A stretch of DNA of 64,000 bases, taken from Rhodobacter sp. Lineage in GTDB: Bacteria > Pseudomonadota > Alphaproteobacteria > Rhodobacterales > Rhodobacteraceae. Location: contig JACKKE010000009.1 in NCBI GenBank assembly GCA_020637595.1, positions 1 to 64,000 on the forward strand, given 5' to 3'. The translations under genes and the position numbers were made by a program. The notes below the pieces were generated by a model, which made no database searches, had not been told where the DNA came from, and was given only the letters and a program-made list of their open reading frames with translations. Every line of letters begins with the position of its first letter. Position 1 is the first letter of the stretch. Positions 38,440 through 46,851 of the stretch are shown piece by piece.

Positions 38440-39744
38440 TCATTGCGCGCCCCGCATCAGGTCCGGGAGCAGCAGGATGAGGTCGGGGAAGGCGATGATG
38501 ATGCCGAGCACAAGGAATTCGGCGATGAGGAAATACACCACCCCGCCAAAACCCTTGCGCGTGGTGACGCCGGTCGAGGCCGAGGCGATGAAGATGTTCA
38601 GCCCGAGCGGTGGCGTGATCAGCCCGATCTCGGCGGTCTTGACCATCAGCACGCCGAACCAGATGCCGTTATAACCCAGCCCGGTGATCAGCGCATACGA
38701 GATCGGCACCGTCAGCACGATGATCGCGAACTGGTCCATGAACATGCCGAGGATCAGGTAGAACACCACCACCAGCAGCAGCACCGTCGTCGGTGACAGG
38801 CCCGAGGCCTCGATCCAGGCCAGCATCGCGCCGGTCATCTGGGTCAGCGACATGAAATAGCCGAACATCAGCGCGCCGAAGATGATCGTGACGATCATCG
38901 TCGAGGTCCGCAGCGTGTTGGCGACCGCGGTGGTGAAATTGCGCGTCGTGATCCGGCGCAGGGCGACGCAGATGAGGATCGCACCCAGCGCACCCAGCGC
39001 GCCGATCTCGGTGGGGGTGGCGACACCGCTGTAAAGCGCGGCCATGATGCCGACGACCAGCAGCACCACCGGCCAGACCCGCCCGGTCTGTTCCAGCCCG
39101 GTCAGGGCAACACTGGCGGCGCGCTCCTGCACGGCCGGCGCCAGATGCGGAAAGAACCGCACCGCGACGGCGATGGTGACGATATACCCGACCGCGGTCA
39201 GCAGCCCGGGCACCAGACCGGCCATGAACAGCCGGCCGATCGATTCCTCGGTGATGATGCCATAGACGACAAAGGCGATGGACGGCGGGATCATAATCGC
39301 CAGGGTGCCCGCCATCGAGATCGTCGCCACCGAAAAGCCGGTGTCATAGCCCAGCTTCTTCATCGTCGGATAGGCCGCGCGGGACAGCGTTGCGACCGAG
39401 GCGGTGCTGGACCCCGAGGCGGCGGCCAGGATCGACCCGGCGAGCACGCAGGCCATCGCCAGGCCCCCGCGGATGCGGCGCATCGCCCGGTTGCAGGCGA
39501 CCATCAGGTCCTGTGCGATGCCCGAGGCCGCCAGAACCTCGGAGATCAGCACGAACATCGGGATCGTCAGGATCACGTAATTGGCGACCGTGTGGTGCAC
39601 GACCTGGGCCATGAGCCCATAGATCATCGCCGTGGGGACCAGCATCATCAGGCTGAGAACGCCCGCCACGCCCAGGGCAAAGCCCACGGGCATGCCGAAG
39701 ACAATCAGGCCAAGCAGGATCACTATGCCGAAGAACACTTCCAT
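38440..39744 (-). CDS. dctM: TRAP transporter large permease (DctM type)
   Basis: A 434-residue inner-membrane protein with about 12 hydrophobic helices. Landmarks are LLGLIVFGMPVGFALGVAGV at the start, GGLAMACVLAGSILAAASGSS, TLAIMIPPSIAFVVYGIIT, and near the end EIGLITPPLGLNIFIASA. It couples sodium gradient to import of an organic acid delivered by DctP. ATG 39744 lies 13 bases beyond the dctQ stop. It is the third gene of a dctP-dctQ-dctM set. Confidence 0.93.
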   Translation of the reverse strand: MEVFFGIVILLGLIVFGMPVGFALGVAGVLSLMMLVPTAMIYGLMAQVVHHTVANYVILTIPMFVLISEVLAASGIAQDLMVACNRAMRRIRGGLAMACVLAGSILAAASGSSTASVATLSRAAYPTMKKLGYDTGFSVATISMAGTLAIMIPPSIAFVVYGIITEESIGRLFMAGLVPGLLTAVGYIVTIAVAVRFFPHLAPAVQERAASVALTGLEQTGRVWPVVLLVVGIMAALYSGVATPTEIGALGALGAILICVALRRITTRNFTTAVANTLRTSTMIVTIIFGALMFGYFMSLTQMTGAMLAWIEASGLSPTTVLLLVVVFYLILGMFMDQFAIIVLTVPISYALITGLGYNGIWFGVLMVKTAEIGLITPPLGLNIFIASASTGVTTRKGFGGVVYFLIAEFLVLGIIIAFPDLILLLPDLMRGAQ

Positions 39745-39757
39745 CTGTGCTGACCTG

Positions 39758-40276
39758 TTATTCGTGGGCGGTGCCGATCGGGCGCAGCCGGGGCGCGATC
39801 GCATCCATCATCAGCCGGGCCGCCAGCAGGCCGCACCCGAGGGGAATCCAGACCCAGGACAGGCTGACTGGCCAGTCCAGAACGCCCATCACCACCTCGT
39901 GTCGCCGGAAGGCGCGGGCAAAGGTGAAGTAGCTGCGCCAGGCCAGCACCGCGATATAGATCGACGCTGCTGCCAGGCCGAGGCGGATGACCAGATTGGT
40001 CAGCCAGGCCGGCAGCACCGCCAGCAGGATGGTGATCTGGATCGTGCCGCCGTTGCGATAGCCCCAGGCCAGCGCCATCATCAGCGCGGCCGGGAGCAGG
40101 TAGAATTCGGTGACATGCAGCTGAAAGGAGAGCGGCGCGGCAAACACGTATCGCAAGATCGCATCTGCCGACACCAGAAGCATCGCAAGGACGATGGCGA
40201 TGCCGCCAATCGCCATCGCGATGTCCTCGACGCGCGAAAGCGCCCAGTCTAGAGCCGAATGAAGTCTGGACAGCAT
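39758..40276 (-). CDS. dctQ: TRAP transporter small permease (DctQ type)
   Basis: A 172-residue membrane protein with four helices. The second helix leads into the DctQ motif LRYVFAAPLSFQLHVTEFYL, and a third follows in ALMMALAWGYRNGG. It forms the membrane part of the TRAP importer together with DctM. Spacing to dctP (35 bases) and dctM (13 bases) indicates one operon. Confidence 0.88.
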   Translation of the reverse strand: MLSRLHSALDWALSRVEDIAMAIGGIAIVLAMLLVSADAILRYVFAAPLSFQLHVTEFYLLPAALMMALAWGYRNGGTIQITILLAVLPAWLTNLVIRLGLAAASIYIAVLAWRSYFTFARAFRRHEVVMGVLDWPVSLSWVWIPLGCGLLAARLMMDAIAPRLRPIGTAHE

Positions 40277-40311
40277 CGGACGCCTGCCTCCTGCAACCTG
40301 TCAACCGCGGA

Positions 40312-41340
40312 TCACTGTCCGGCCATGATGGCCTGATAGTGGTCGAGCACGGCGCGCGCGGGCAGCCCGCGACCTTCCAGGCGTTCAACCCAGCCGTCGA
40401 GCACCTGGGCGAGCCGGCCGTTGATCTCGGCCGCGGCGTCTGCGTCGAATTCAAAGACGTCGATCCCGAGGGCTGCGAATTCCTGGGCCAGGCTGCCCGA
40501 CTCGGCATCCATCCGCGCTGCGATCGACTGCTCGATCGCCAGGCCGCAATCCGACATCACCGTCTGCACGTTCTCGGGCAGTTCGGCCCAGAAATCGGCG
40601 TTGATCGCAAAGACGTTGGTGAAGGTGCCGAATGCGCCGTTGGTGCTGACGCTGCGCATGATTTCCTGCAGGTTGTAGGGCTTGACGCTCTGCAGGCCCG
40701 AGATCGTCGAATCCACGACCCCGCGCTCCATCGAGACATAGAGGTCGGCAACCGTCACCTCGGCCGGCGCAGCGCCCAGGGCCTCGATCGACAGGGTCAT
40801 CGTGCCACCGGCCGACCGGATGACCCGGCCCGAGAAATCGGCCAGTGTGCGCATCGCGGGGCCGGTCGAGATGATCTGGTAGGGCGGGAAGCCCATCGCC
40901 CAGATCGGCACGGCGTTGATCTCGGCGAACTCCGCGGCGATCGCCTCGTCCTCACGGATCAGGCGCGAATACGAACCGATGATCTGCTGCGCCGAGGTTC
41001 CCAGACCCGGCAGCATCGACACGTTGTTCAGCGGCAGCCGGTCCGAGGCATAGCCGACCGGGATCGGCACCGCATTGGCGATCCCGTTTTCCAGGCCCGA
41101 CTGCAACTCGCGCAGTGCGACCAGCTGGCCTGCGGGGAAATAGTTGAACTCGATCTCGTCGCCCAGCGCGTCGGTCACGCAGGCCATCCAGGGCTCGACG
41201 CCGCCGTCCGAAATGATGTGTCCCGGCGGGCTGCCGGTAACCACGCTCATGCTGATGCTCTGCGCACCGGCCGACAAGGCGAGAACGCTGCCGGCGGTGG
41301 CAAGTGCCCCCAAGGCCAGAAAACGTGATGTGGAAATCAT
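40312..41340 (-). CDS. dctP: TRAP transporter substrate-binding protein (DctP type)
   Basis: A 342-residue exported protein. The signal peptide is FLALGALATAGSVLALSAGA. The mature protein has VVTGSPPGHIISDGGVEPWM, then QLVALRELQSGLENGIANAV, and AGGTMTLSIEALGAAPAEVT with the usual binding-site region before VSMERGVVDSTI. The spacing fits the DctP fold. Ribosome site GGAGGAGAAAGG precedes ATG 41340. It belongs with dctQM downstream and is not the source of the dctP remnant at 2.4-2.6 kb, whose N-terminus (TLDTPPSHIRN) is of a different subgroup. Confidence 0.88.
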   Translation of the reverse strand: MISTSRFLALGALATAGSVLALSAGAQSISMSVVTGSPPGHIISDGGVEPWMACVTDALGDEIEFNYFPAGQLVALRELQSGLENGIANAVPIPVGYASDRLPLNNVSMLPGLGTSAQQIIGSYSRLIREDEAIAAEFAEINAVPIWAMGFPPYQIISTGPAMRTLADFSGRVIRSAGGTMTLSIEALGAAPAEVTVADLYVSMERGVVDSTISGLQSVKPYNLQEIMRSVSTNGAFGTFTNVFAINADFWAELPENVQTVMSDCGLAIEQSIAARMDAESGSLAQEFAALGIDVFEFDADAAAEINGRLAQVLDGWVERLEGRGLPARAVLDHYQAIMAGQ

Positions 41341-41423
41341 ACCTTTCTCCTCCTCCGTTTGGCGCTGGTTCTTGTTGCAGGCACCGATCCCGTCGCCTCC
41401 CCGCGGCGGGTGGTCCGTTGCAG

Positions 41424-42047
41424 TCACTTGCCCGTCCAGCTCAGGCTTTGACCAGGCGCGGTCAGGCGCATGGATTCGCGGTGTGACATCCGGTCGTGCC
41501 AGGCGCTCAGCGCCGGGCGCCCGCCCAGCCAGTCGACGCCGGGATGACGGAACATCACCCAGGAAATGCAGCATTCAGCGGCGATGGTGCCCAGATCCGG
41601 GGTGTCGTCCTGACCGGCCAGCAGCGTTTCGAGCCGGTCAAAGCCCCGCTGCGCGATCGCCATCTGCTTGGCCATGTCGGTCGGCGAGCGTTCGTTTTCC
41701 GGCCGCATCAGTTCCAGCCGCACCAGCATTGCCGCATCCATCGTGCCATCCGCGAGGGCGGCGAGGCCTTTGACCTGCCAGGCGTTGCGCATCGGGCTGG
41801 TCGACAGGCGGCCGCTGCCGCATTCGGCGTCGAGGAATTCGCAGATCACCGGGCTGTCGAACAGGATGTTCCCGTCATCGGTCTGCAGCGACGGGATCTT
41901 GGCCAGCGGGTTGATGTTCCAATACCCGCTTGCCGGGTCGCGCGGGTCGGTATCGACAAGCTCGATCCTGGAGCCGATGCCCAGTTCGAGGGCGATGACC
42001 CGAGCCTTGCGGGCATAGGGCGAATTTGCGGAACAATAGAGTTTCAC
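41424..42047 (-). CDS. Glutathione S-transferase family protein
   Basis: A 207-residue protein with an N-terminal thioredoxin-like domain (KLYCSANSPYARKARVIALE, LAKIPSLQTDDG, LFDSPVICEFLD) and an all-helical C-terminal domain ending near TWVMFRHP-type sequence. The SNAIL/TRAIL-like LFDSPVICEFLD element binds glutathione. The N-terminal catalytic position carries Ser-Pro. It may conjugate or isomerise an electrophilic intermediate, for example a maleyl compound. It lies upstream of the TRAP genes in the same direction, separated by 83 bases. Confidence 0.83.
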   Translation of the reverse strand: MKLYCSANSPYARKARVIALELGIGSRIELVDTDPRDPASGYWNINPLAKIPSLQTDDGNILFDSPVICEFLDAECGSGRLSTSPMRNAWQVKGLAALADGTMDAAMLVRLELMRPENERSPTDMAKQMAIAQRGFDRLETLLAGQDDTPDLGTIAAECCISWVMFRHPGVDWLGGRPALSAWHDRMSHRESMRLTAPGQSLSWTGK

Positions 42048-42136
42048 ACGGACATCTCTCCGACAGGGGTGGCATGTCTCCTCCCGGAAAAGGCTACTTT
42101 CAGATTCTCATTTGGGGAAATTTGAAGTTCTGATTG

Positions 42137-42159
42137 ATTGATCCGAATTGTGGATCAAT
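42137..42159. promoter_or_regulatory. Inverted repeat upstream of the GST gene
   Basis: ATTGATCC-GAATTGT-GGATCAAT has perfect 8-base arms in an AT-rich gap. It is 38 bases beyond the SDR stop and 90 upstream of the GST start. No T-run follows, so an operator at the head of the GST-TRAP run is more likely than a terminator. Confidence 0.4.
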
Positions 42160-42196
42160 TTCTGCGTTGCAATAAGGGCTGCATATCAGAAGGGGG

Positions 42197-42952
42197 CTAG
42201 CGCCCGCCGCCCACCCGCAGGATCGTGCCGACGACATAGCTTGCGGCGTCGGACATCAGAAAGAGGATCGGCGCGGCGATTTCGTCCGGCCTTGCCGCGC
42301 GCCCCAGCGGAATGGTCTGCCCGAGCTGCTCCATGCTCTGGCTGCGGCCGCTGCGCGCGTGGATGTCGGTCGCGGTGACACCGGGCGACACGCAGTTGAC
42401 CCGGACCCCTTGCGGGGCCATCTCGGCGGCGAAGCCCTTGGTAAAGGCTTCCACAGCGGCCTTGGCGGCGCCATACCAGACATAGGTGAACGGCGCGCCG
42501 GTCGTGGCCGCACCCGAGGAAACGTTGACGATCACGCCCCCCGCCCCGCCGTTTCCGGTCGCCATGCGGCGCCCCGCCGCGCGGCAGCAATTCATCATGC
42601 CGGTCACATTGACCCGCAGCACGGCGTCGACGGTGGCCGGGTCGCTGTCCAGAAAACCCCCGGCGGGGCCGGTCGACCCGGCGTTGTTGACCAGCGCATC
42701 AAGCCGGCCGAACCGGGCATCGACAGCCGCGAACAGGCGTTCGACATCCCCGGGGTCGGAGACATCGCTTCGCATCGCGAGGGCCGTGCCGCCGTCCGCC
42801 TCGATCCGGGTGACGAGGGCGTCCGCCGCAGCGTGATCGGACAGATAGCTGAAGGCGACGCGGTATCCGGCCGCCGTCGCCGCCAGACAGGTAGCGCGTC
42901 CGATGCCCCGGGCGCCGCCGGTGACCAGCACGACCTTTGCAGTATGCGTCAT
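42197..42952 (-). CDS. Short-chain dehydrogenase/reductase
   Basis: A 251-residue SDR. VLVTGGARGIGRA (residues 8-20) is the cofactor motif; NNAG at about 92-95, the catalytic serine in VNVSSGAATTG (about 145) and YVWYGAAKAAVEAF with the Tyr-x-x-x-Lys pair (about 158-162) complete the active site. VNCVSPGVTATDIHAR fits the family. Its ATG overlaps the lysR stop as ATGA, an unusual order in which the regulator gene comes first in the same operon. Confidence 0.9.
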   Translation of the reverse strand: MTHTAKVVLVTGGARGIGRATCLAATAAGYRVAFSYLSDHAAADALVTRIEADGGTALAMRSDVSDPGDVERLFAAVDARFGRLDALVNNAGSTGPAGGFLDSDPATVDAVLRVNVTGMMNCCRAAGRRMATGNGGAGGVIVNVSSGAATTGAPFTYVWYGAAKAAVEAFTKGFAAEMAPQGVRVNCVSPGVTATDIHARSGRSQSMEQLGQTIPLGRAARPDEIAAPILFLMSDAASYVVGTILRVGGGR

Positions 42953-43905
42953 ACCCGTTCCCCCTGTGCTCTTTGTCCCAGGCCGAGGGTCAGGCCGTGG
43001 CGTGCAACCGCGTCCTTGACCGCATCGACGAAGGCGGCGACCGGGGGCGGAAAGGCCTCGTCCCGCCGCGTGATCAGCCCGATGCTGCGATACAGCCTGG
43101 AGCCGCGAAACGGCACCGCGGCGAGGTTCATCGCGCCCAGCAGATCCTGATCCACCAAGGGCATCACCGCACAGCCAAAGCCCGAGGCGGCGAGGGCATA
43201 GAGCGTGGGATAATGCAGCGCCTCGTATCGGGTGTTCACGCTGATTCCCGCCTCGCGCAGGGCGTCTTCCAGCAAGGCCCGCGCGGTGCTGCCGATCGAG
43301 GAACACAGCACATCGAGCGAAGCCAGATCGCTGATGTCGAGGGCGGCACGCTGGACGATGGGATGGTCGGCGCGGACGATCAAAAAGAACTCCTGATCGA
43401 AAAGCGGCTGGAACGTCAGCGCCTCGGGCACGTTGGAATAGGGGCCGATGCCGATATCCGCCTCGGCGCGCAGAACCGATTGCAGCATCTCGGGTCCCAG
43501 TTCCTCGCGCAGCTGGACCCGGATCCCCGGATAGTCGCCGGCAAAGCGGATCAGCACACGCGGCGTGAGGCCCACCGCGATGGTGGGCGAGAAGGACGCG
43601 ACGACCTTGCCGCTCAACAACCCGGCCTCGGCCTGCATGTCGCCGACCAGCCGGCGGGTTTCGTTGAGGATCTTTCGCCCGCGTTCGAGCAGTTCCGATC
43701 CCGCGCGGGTCAGCCGCACATGCCGGGTCGTGCGCGACAGCAGCGTCACGCCGAGATAGTTCTCGAGCTGCTGGATATGCGCGCTGACCGCCGGCTGCGA
43801 ACGGCCCACCACCTCGGACGCCTGGCGGAAGTTCAGGGTCTCGGCAACCACGACGAAGGTTGCGAGTTGTCCGAGAAGCTGGCTGGGAAGGGGTCGTTCG
43901 CTCAT
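42949..43905 (-). CDS. LysR-family transcriptional regulator (2)
   Basis: A 318-residue regulator. The N-terminal helix-turn-helix is LATFVVVAETLNFRQASEVV followed by GRSQPAVSAHIQQLE, and the effector domain begins near LLSGKVVASFSPTIAVGL. The start at 43905 (MSERPLPSQ) is preferred to an in-frame ATG 20 codons earlier because family members begin just before the first helix. It is the first gene of the leftward run and overlaps the SDR gene. Its upstream region is only about 150 bases from the end of pobA. Confidence 0.85.
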   Translation of the reverse strand: MSERPLPSQLLGQLATFVVVAETLNFRQASEVVGRSQPAVSAHIQQLENYLGVTLLSRTTRHVRLTRAGSELLERGRKILNETRRLVGDMQAEAGLLSGKVVASFSPTIAVGLTPRVLIRFAGDYPGIRVQLREELGPEMLQSVLRAEADIGIGPYSNVPEALTFQPLFDQEFFLIVRADHPIVQRAALDISDLASLDVLCSSIGSTARALLEDALREAGISVNTRYEALHYPTLYALAASGFGCAVMPLVDQDLLGAMNLAAVPFRGSRLYRSIGLITRRDEAFPPPVAAFVDAVKDAVARHGLTLGLGQRAQGERV

Positions 43906-44052
43906 CACGCTGCTTTCCGGGCGGCCGCAGCGGCCAAGGATTGCGCGTTTCGGCCGGTCTGACAACCGCCGATCTCGGACCGGCGGTTGCGGGGGGTGTC
44001 AAACCCTTGCTGGCATGGCAGACGTCTGCCGCACGGCAAAAGGTGCGGCCGG

Positions 44053-45225
44053 TCAAACGGGATAGGGTTCACCGAGGGCAGACTGCACGAATTCGCGGTT
44101 GCCGGCCTCGGTATGCGCCCATTTGTTCAGCGTGGTCATCTGCATCTGGGTGTCGAAATCCGTCTGCCCCGGGAAGATGTGCAGGGTTTGCGCCAGCCGG
44201 TTGGACCAGTGCACGGTGCTGCGGATGCGCTGCAGGCAGGTCGCATCGTAGTTCTCGATCAGCCCGCTGTCGCCCGCGGTGACATGGCGCCGGATCGCCT
44301 CGGCCAGGATGCGGATGTCGCCCACGGCCAGGTTCAGCCCCTTGGCGCCCGAAGGCGGCACGATATGGGCGGCGTCGCCGGCGATGAACAGCCGCCCGTG
44401 GCGCATACGGTCGCAGAAGAAGGCCCGCAGGCGCACCACGTCCTTGCTCAGGATCGGGCCGCGGTTCAGCGTCTCGCCCCCCTCGTCGGCAAAGCGCAGG
44501 TCGAGTTCATCCCAGATCGCGTCATCGCTCCAGGCGTTGACGTCGGTTTCGGGAGGCACCTGCAGGTAGTGGCGGCAGATCGTGTTCGAGCGCGACGAGG
44601 CCACCGCCATGCCGCGCAGCGAATGGGCATAGCCGCGTTTGTCCGGGTTCGGCGCCGATTGCGTCAGGATCCCCAGCCACGAGAACGGATATTCCTTGAG
44701 GAACATATGCGTGTCGATATCGGGGATCAGCCCGCGCGTGACGCCCCAGAACCCATCGCAGCCGGCGACATAGTCACAATCGAGCGTCTGTGCCTGCCCG
44801 TCCCGGGTGAAGTGGATGCGCGGAGCGTGTTCGATGTCCTCGACCGTGTCGACCTTGGCGTTCCACAGAATGGGCAGGCCGGCGGCCTCGCGGGCCTCGA
44901 TCATGTCGCGCACGATGGCGGACTGGCCATAGGTCGTCAGCTGGCGGCCGTCTTCGTCAACCTGGTTGAAGCGGTGCATCTGCCCGTTCCAGCGCAGCTG
45001 CATTTCCTGGTGCGGCAGGCCCTCGCACAGCAGGCGGTCGCCCACGCCATGCTCGACAAAGGTCGCCACTGCGCCCGGTTCGATCACGCCGGCGCGGATC
45101 CGCTCCAGAACGTAATCGCGGCTGCGATGTTCGATGATGACCGAGGGGATCCCCTCGTTGTGAAGAATTTGCGCCAACAGCAGCCCTGAAGGCCCGGCGC
45201 CGACGATGCCGACACGCGTTTTCAT
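44053..45225 (-). CDS. pobA: 4-hydroxybenzoate 3-monooxygenase
   Basis: A 390-residue flavoprotein hydroxylase that converts 4-hydroxybenzoate to protocatechuate with NADPH and O2. GIVGAGPSGLLLA (6-18), RIRAGVIEPG (about 42-51) and GDAAHIVPPSGAKGLNLA (about 280-297) are FAD blocks in the form typical of PobA. Aligned with the Pseudomonas enzyme, substrate residues equivalent to Tyr201, Ser212, Arg214 and Tyr222 are all present (GYAHSLRGMAVASSRSNT region). ATG 45225 has GGAGGAGAT. A MarR-type palindrome lies 20 bases upstream, linking it to the hydroxycinnamate regulon. Confidence 0.88.
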   Translation of the reverse strand: MKTRVGIVGAGPSGLLLAQILHNEGIPSVIIEHRSRDYVLERIRAGVIEPGAVATFVEHGVGDRLLCEGLPHQEMQLRWNGQMHRFNQVDEDGRQLTTYGQSAIVRDMIEAREAAGLPILWNAKVDTVEDIEHAPRIHFTRDGQAQTLDCDYVAGCDGFWGVTRGLIPDIDTHMFLKEYPFSWLGILTQSAPNPDKRGYAHSLRGMAVASSRSNTICRHYLQVPPETDVNAWSDDAIWDELDLRFADEGGETLNRGPILSKDVVRLRAFFCDRMRHGRLFIAGDAAHIVPPSGAKGLNLAVGDIRILAEAIRRHVTAGDSGLIENYDATCLQRIRSTVHWSNRLAQTLHIFPGQTDFDTQMQMTTLNKWAHTEAGNREFVQSALGEPYPV

Positions 45226-45244
45226 GGATCTCCTCCGCATTATA

Positions 45245-45259
45245 ATAAGATAACCTTAT
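45245..45259. promoter_or_regulatory. Candidate MarR operator, site 1 (pobA promoter)
   Basis: ATAAG-ATAAC-CTTAT, 20 bases before the pobA start. It is near-identical to sites at 46814, 52228 and 63650. On the pobA strand TTGACA lies just upstream (about 45275-45280), so the site would cover the promoter or transcription start. Confidence 0.6.
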
Positions 45260-45417
45260 AAAAAATTCTCATATTGTCAACAACCGGGCGCAGGGTGGGG
45301 CCGGGGTTAGGCGCCGAGTTTTCGCTTGAAACGCGGATCTTACATATATAGAACATCGTTCTGTTAAGCGGAACCTGGATCGGGTTCGAGCCAGCAGCGA
45401 GAAGGGGAAGCGACGGA

Positions 45418-46107
45418 ATGGGCGTGACGGACACCAACGGGGCTGATTCGGTGAAACGTCTGCGGCGGCTGGATTGCTGCGCGGTCTCGGATGCGCTGGA
45501 CCAGTTGGGGATGACCGGCCAGGTGACGGGGGTGCCCAAACGCTCGGGCGGCGCGGCGCGGATCGCCGGGCAGGCGGTCACGCTGAAGCTGCACGACGGC
45601 CCTCGCCCCGATGGACCGGTGCGCCATCTGGGCACCACGGCGGTCGAGCTGTCGGGGCCGGATACGGTGATCGTGGTCGAACAGCGCACCGGCCTCGATG
45701 CCGGGTGCTGGGGCGGGCTGCTGACGCTGGGCGCCAAGCTGCGCGGCGTCGCCGGGGTGGTGGCGGACGGCCCGGTGCGCGACATCGACGAGGCGCGCGA
45801 TTATGACTTTCCGATCTTCTCCACCGCGCTGACCGCGCTGACCGCCCGTTCGCGCGTGGTCGAGGCCGCGACCAACGCGCCGGTCACCCCCTGGGGCGTG
45901 ACGGTCAATCCGGGCGACTATGTCATCGCTGATTCCTCGGCGATCATCTTCATCCCCGCCGATCGGATCGAAGCGGTGCTGGAAACCGCCGAGGCGATCG
46001 CCTTCAAGGAGGCCGCGATGGCCCGCGCGCTGATGGCAGGCAAGCCGATCAGCGCGGTGATGGGCGGTGACTACGAACACATGCTGGACGGGGGCAAGGG
46101 CCAATGA
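45418..46107 (+). CDS. RraA/HMG-aldolase-family protein (1)
   Basis: A 229-residue protein of the RraA-like fold, which includes class II pyruvate aldolases (HMG/CHA aldolase) and the RNase E regulator RraA. The N-terminal CCAVSDALDQLG and the signature VADGPVRDIDEARDYDFPIF contain the arginine-aspartate pair used for metal and substrate binding in the aldolases. Its stop overlaps the start of a second member by ATGA. Divergent from pobA, 192 bases away. An aldolase or decarboxylase on a meta-cleavage intermediate is more likely than RNase control. Confidence 0.75.
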   Translation: MGVTDTNGADSVKRLRRLDCCAVSDALDQLGMTGQVTGVPKRSGGAARIAGQAVTLKLHDGPRPDGPVRHLGTTAVELSGPDTVIVVEQRTGLDAGCWGGLLTLGAKLRGVAGVVADGPVRDIDEARDYDFPIFSTALTALTARSRVVEAATNAPVTPWGVTVNPGDYVIADSSAIIFIPADRIEAVLETAEAIAFKEAAMARALMAGKPISAVMGGDYEHMLDGGKGQ

Positions 46108-46766
46108 TCTTCGACGCGACGCGCACCACCACCGCCGATTTTCCCCGGATCGCGCCCGAGCTGGTCACCCGTGCCCGGGCGCTGCCGACCGCGACGCTGC
46201 ATGAGGCCGGCGGCAAGATCGGCTTTCTGCCCTCGGCCATCGGACCGATCACCCAGGGGCTGGCGATGGCCGGTCCCGCGCTGACCGTGCAGTCGCCGGG
46301 TGGTGACAATCTGTGGCTGCACCGGGCGCTGGAGGTGGCGCGGCCTGGCGACGTGATGATCGTGCATACCGGCGGGGCCTTTGATTTCGGCTATTGGGGC
46401 GAGATCATGTCGACCGCCGCGCGCGCCTGCGGGCTGGCCGGGCTGGTGATCGACGGCTGCGTGCGCGATGGCGCGCTGCTGACCGGGGTCGGTGTGCCGG
46501 TCTTTGCGCGCGGCCTGTCGATCCGCGGCACCGGCAAGGATTTCGGTGCGACCGGCTGGATCGGCGCACCGCTGCTGATGGGCACCGTTGTGGTGCAGCC
46601 CGGTGACCTGATCGTCGGCGATGCGGACGGGGTGGTCTGCCTGCCCCGCACGCAGGCCGAGCAGGTGCTGGACGCCTCGGTCGCACGCGAGGCGGCCGAG
46701 CAGGGGCAGATCCAGCGCCTCGAGGCCGGCGAGACGACGATGGAGATCTTCGGCTTTCATCGCTGA
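46104..46766 (+). CDS. CHA (4-carboxy-4-hydroxy-2-oxoadipate) aldolase-like, LigK type
   Basis: A 220-residue RraA-fold protein closest in pattern to LigK/HMG-CHA aldolases: ATLHEAGGKIGFLPSAIGPI, then AGPALTVQSPGGDNLWLHRA, GYWGEIMSTAARACGLAG and VIDGCVRDGALL. These enzymes split 4-carboxy-4-hydroxy-2-oxoadipate into pyruvate and oxaloacetate, the last step of protocatechuate 4,5-cleavage. The LigJ-like gene at 56.9 kb would supply its substrate. Translationally coupled to the preceding RraA-type gene; the next operon starts 85 bases downstream behind its own operator. Confidence 0.78.
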   Translation: MIFDATRTTTADFPRIAPELVTRARALPTATLHEAGGKIGFLPSAIGPITQGLAMAGPALTVQSPGGDNLWLHRALEVARPGDVMIVHTGGAFDFGYWGEIMSTAARACGLAGLVIDGCVRDGALLTGVGVPVFARGLSIRGTGKDFGATGWIGAPLLMGTVVVQPGDLIVGDADGVVCLPRTQAEQVLDASVAREAAEQGQIQRLEAGETTMEIFGFHR

Positions 46767-46813
46767 GCGGGATTGACGCGGCGGGCCTGCCGGGGCTATG
46801 TCTGGGCCTTATG

Positions 46814-46828
46814 ATAAGGTAGCCTTAT
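46814..46828. promoter_or_regulatory. Candidate MarR operator, site 2 (thiolase-type operon)
   Basis: ATAAGG-TAG-CCTTAT, extended by one pair to GATAAGG/CCTTATC, lies 23 bases before the TTG start of the thiolase-fold gene. Its position inside what would otherwise be a longer open frame supports the later start. Confidence 0.6.
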
Positions 46829-46851
46829 CTATTGCGGAAAGGGGGGAGACG

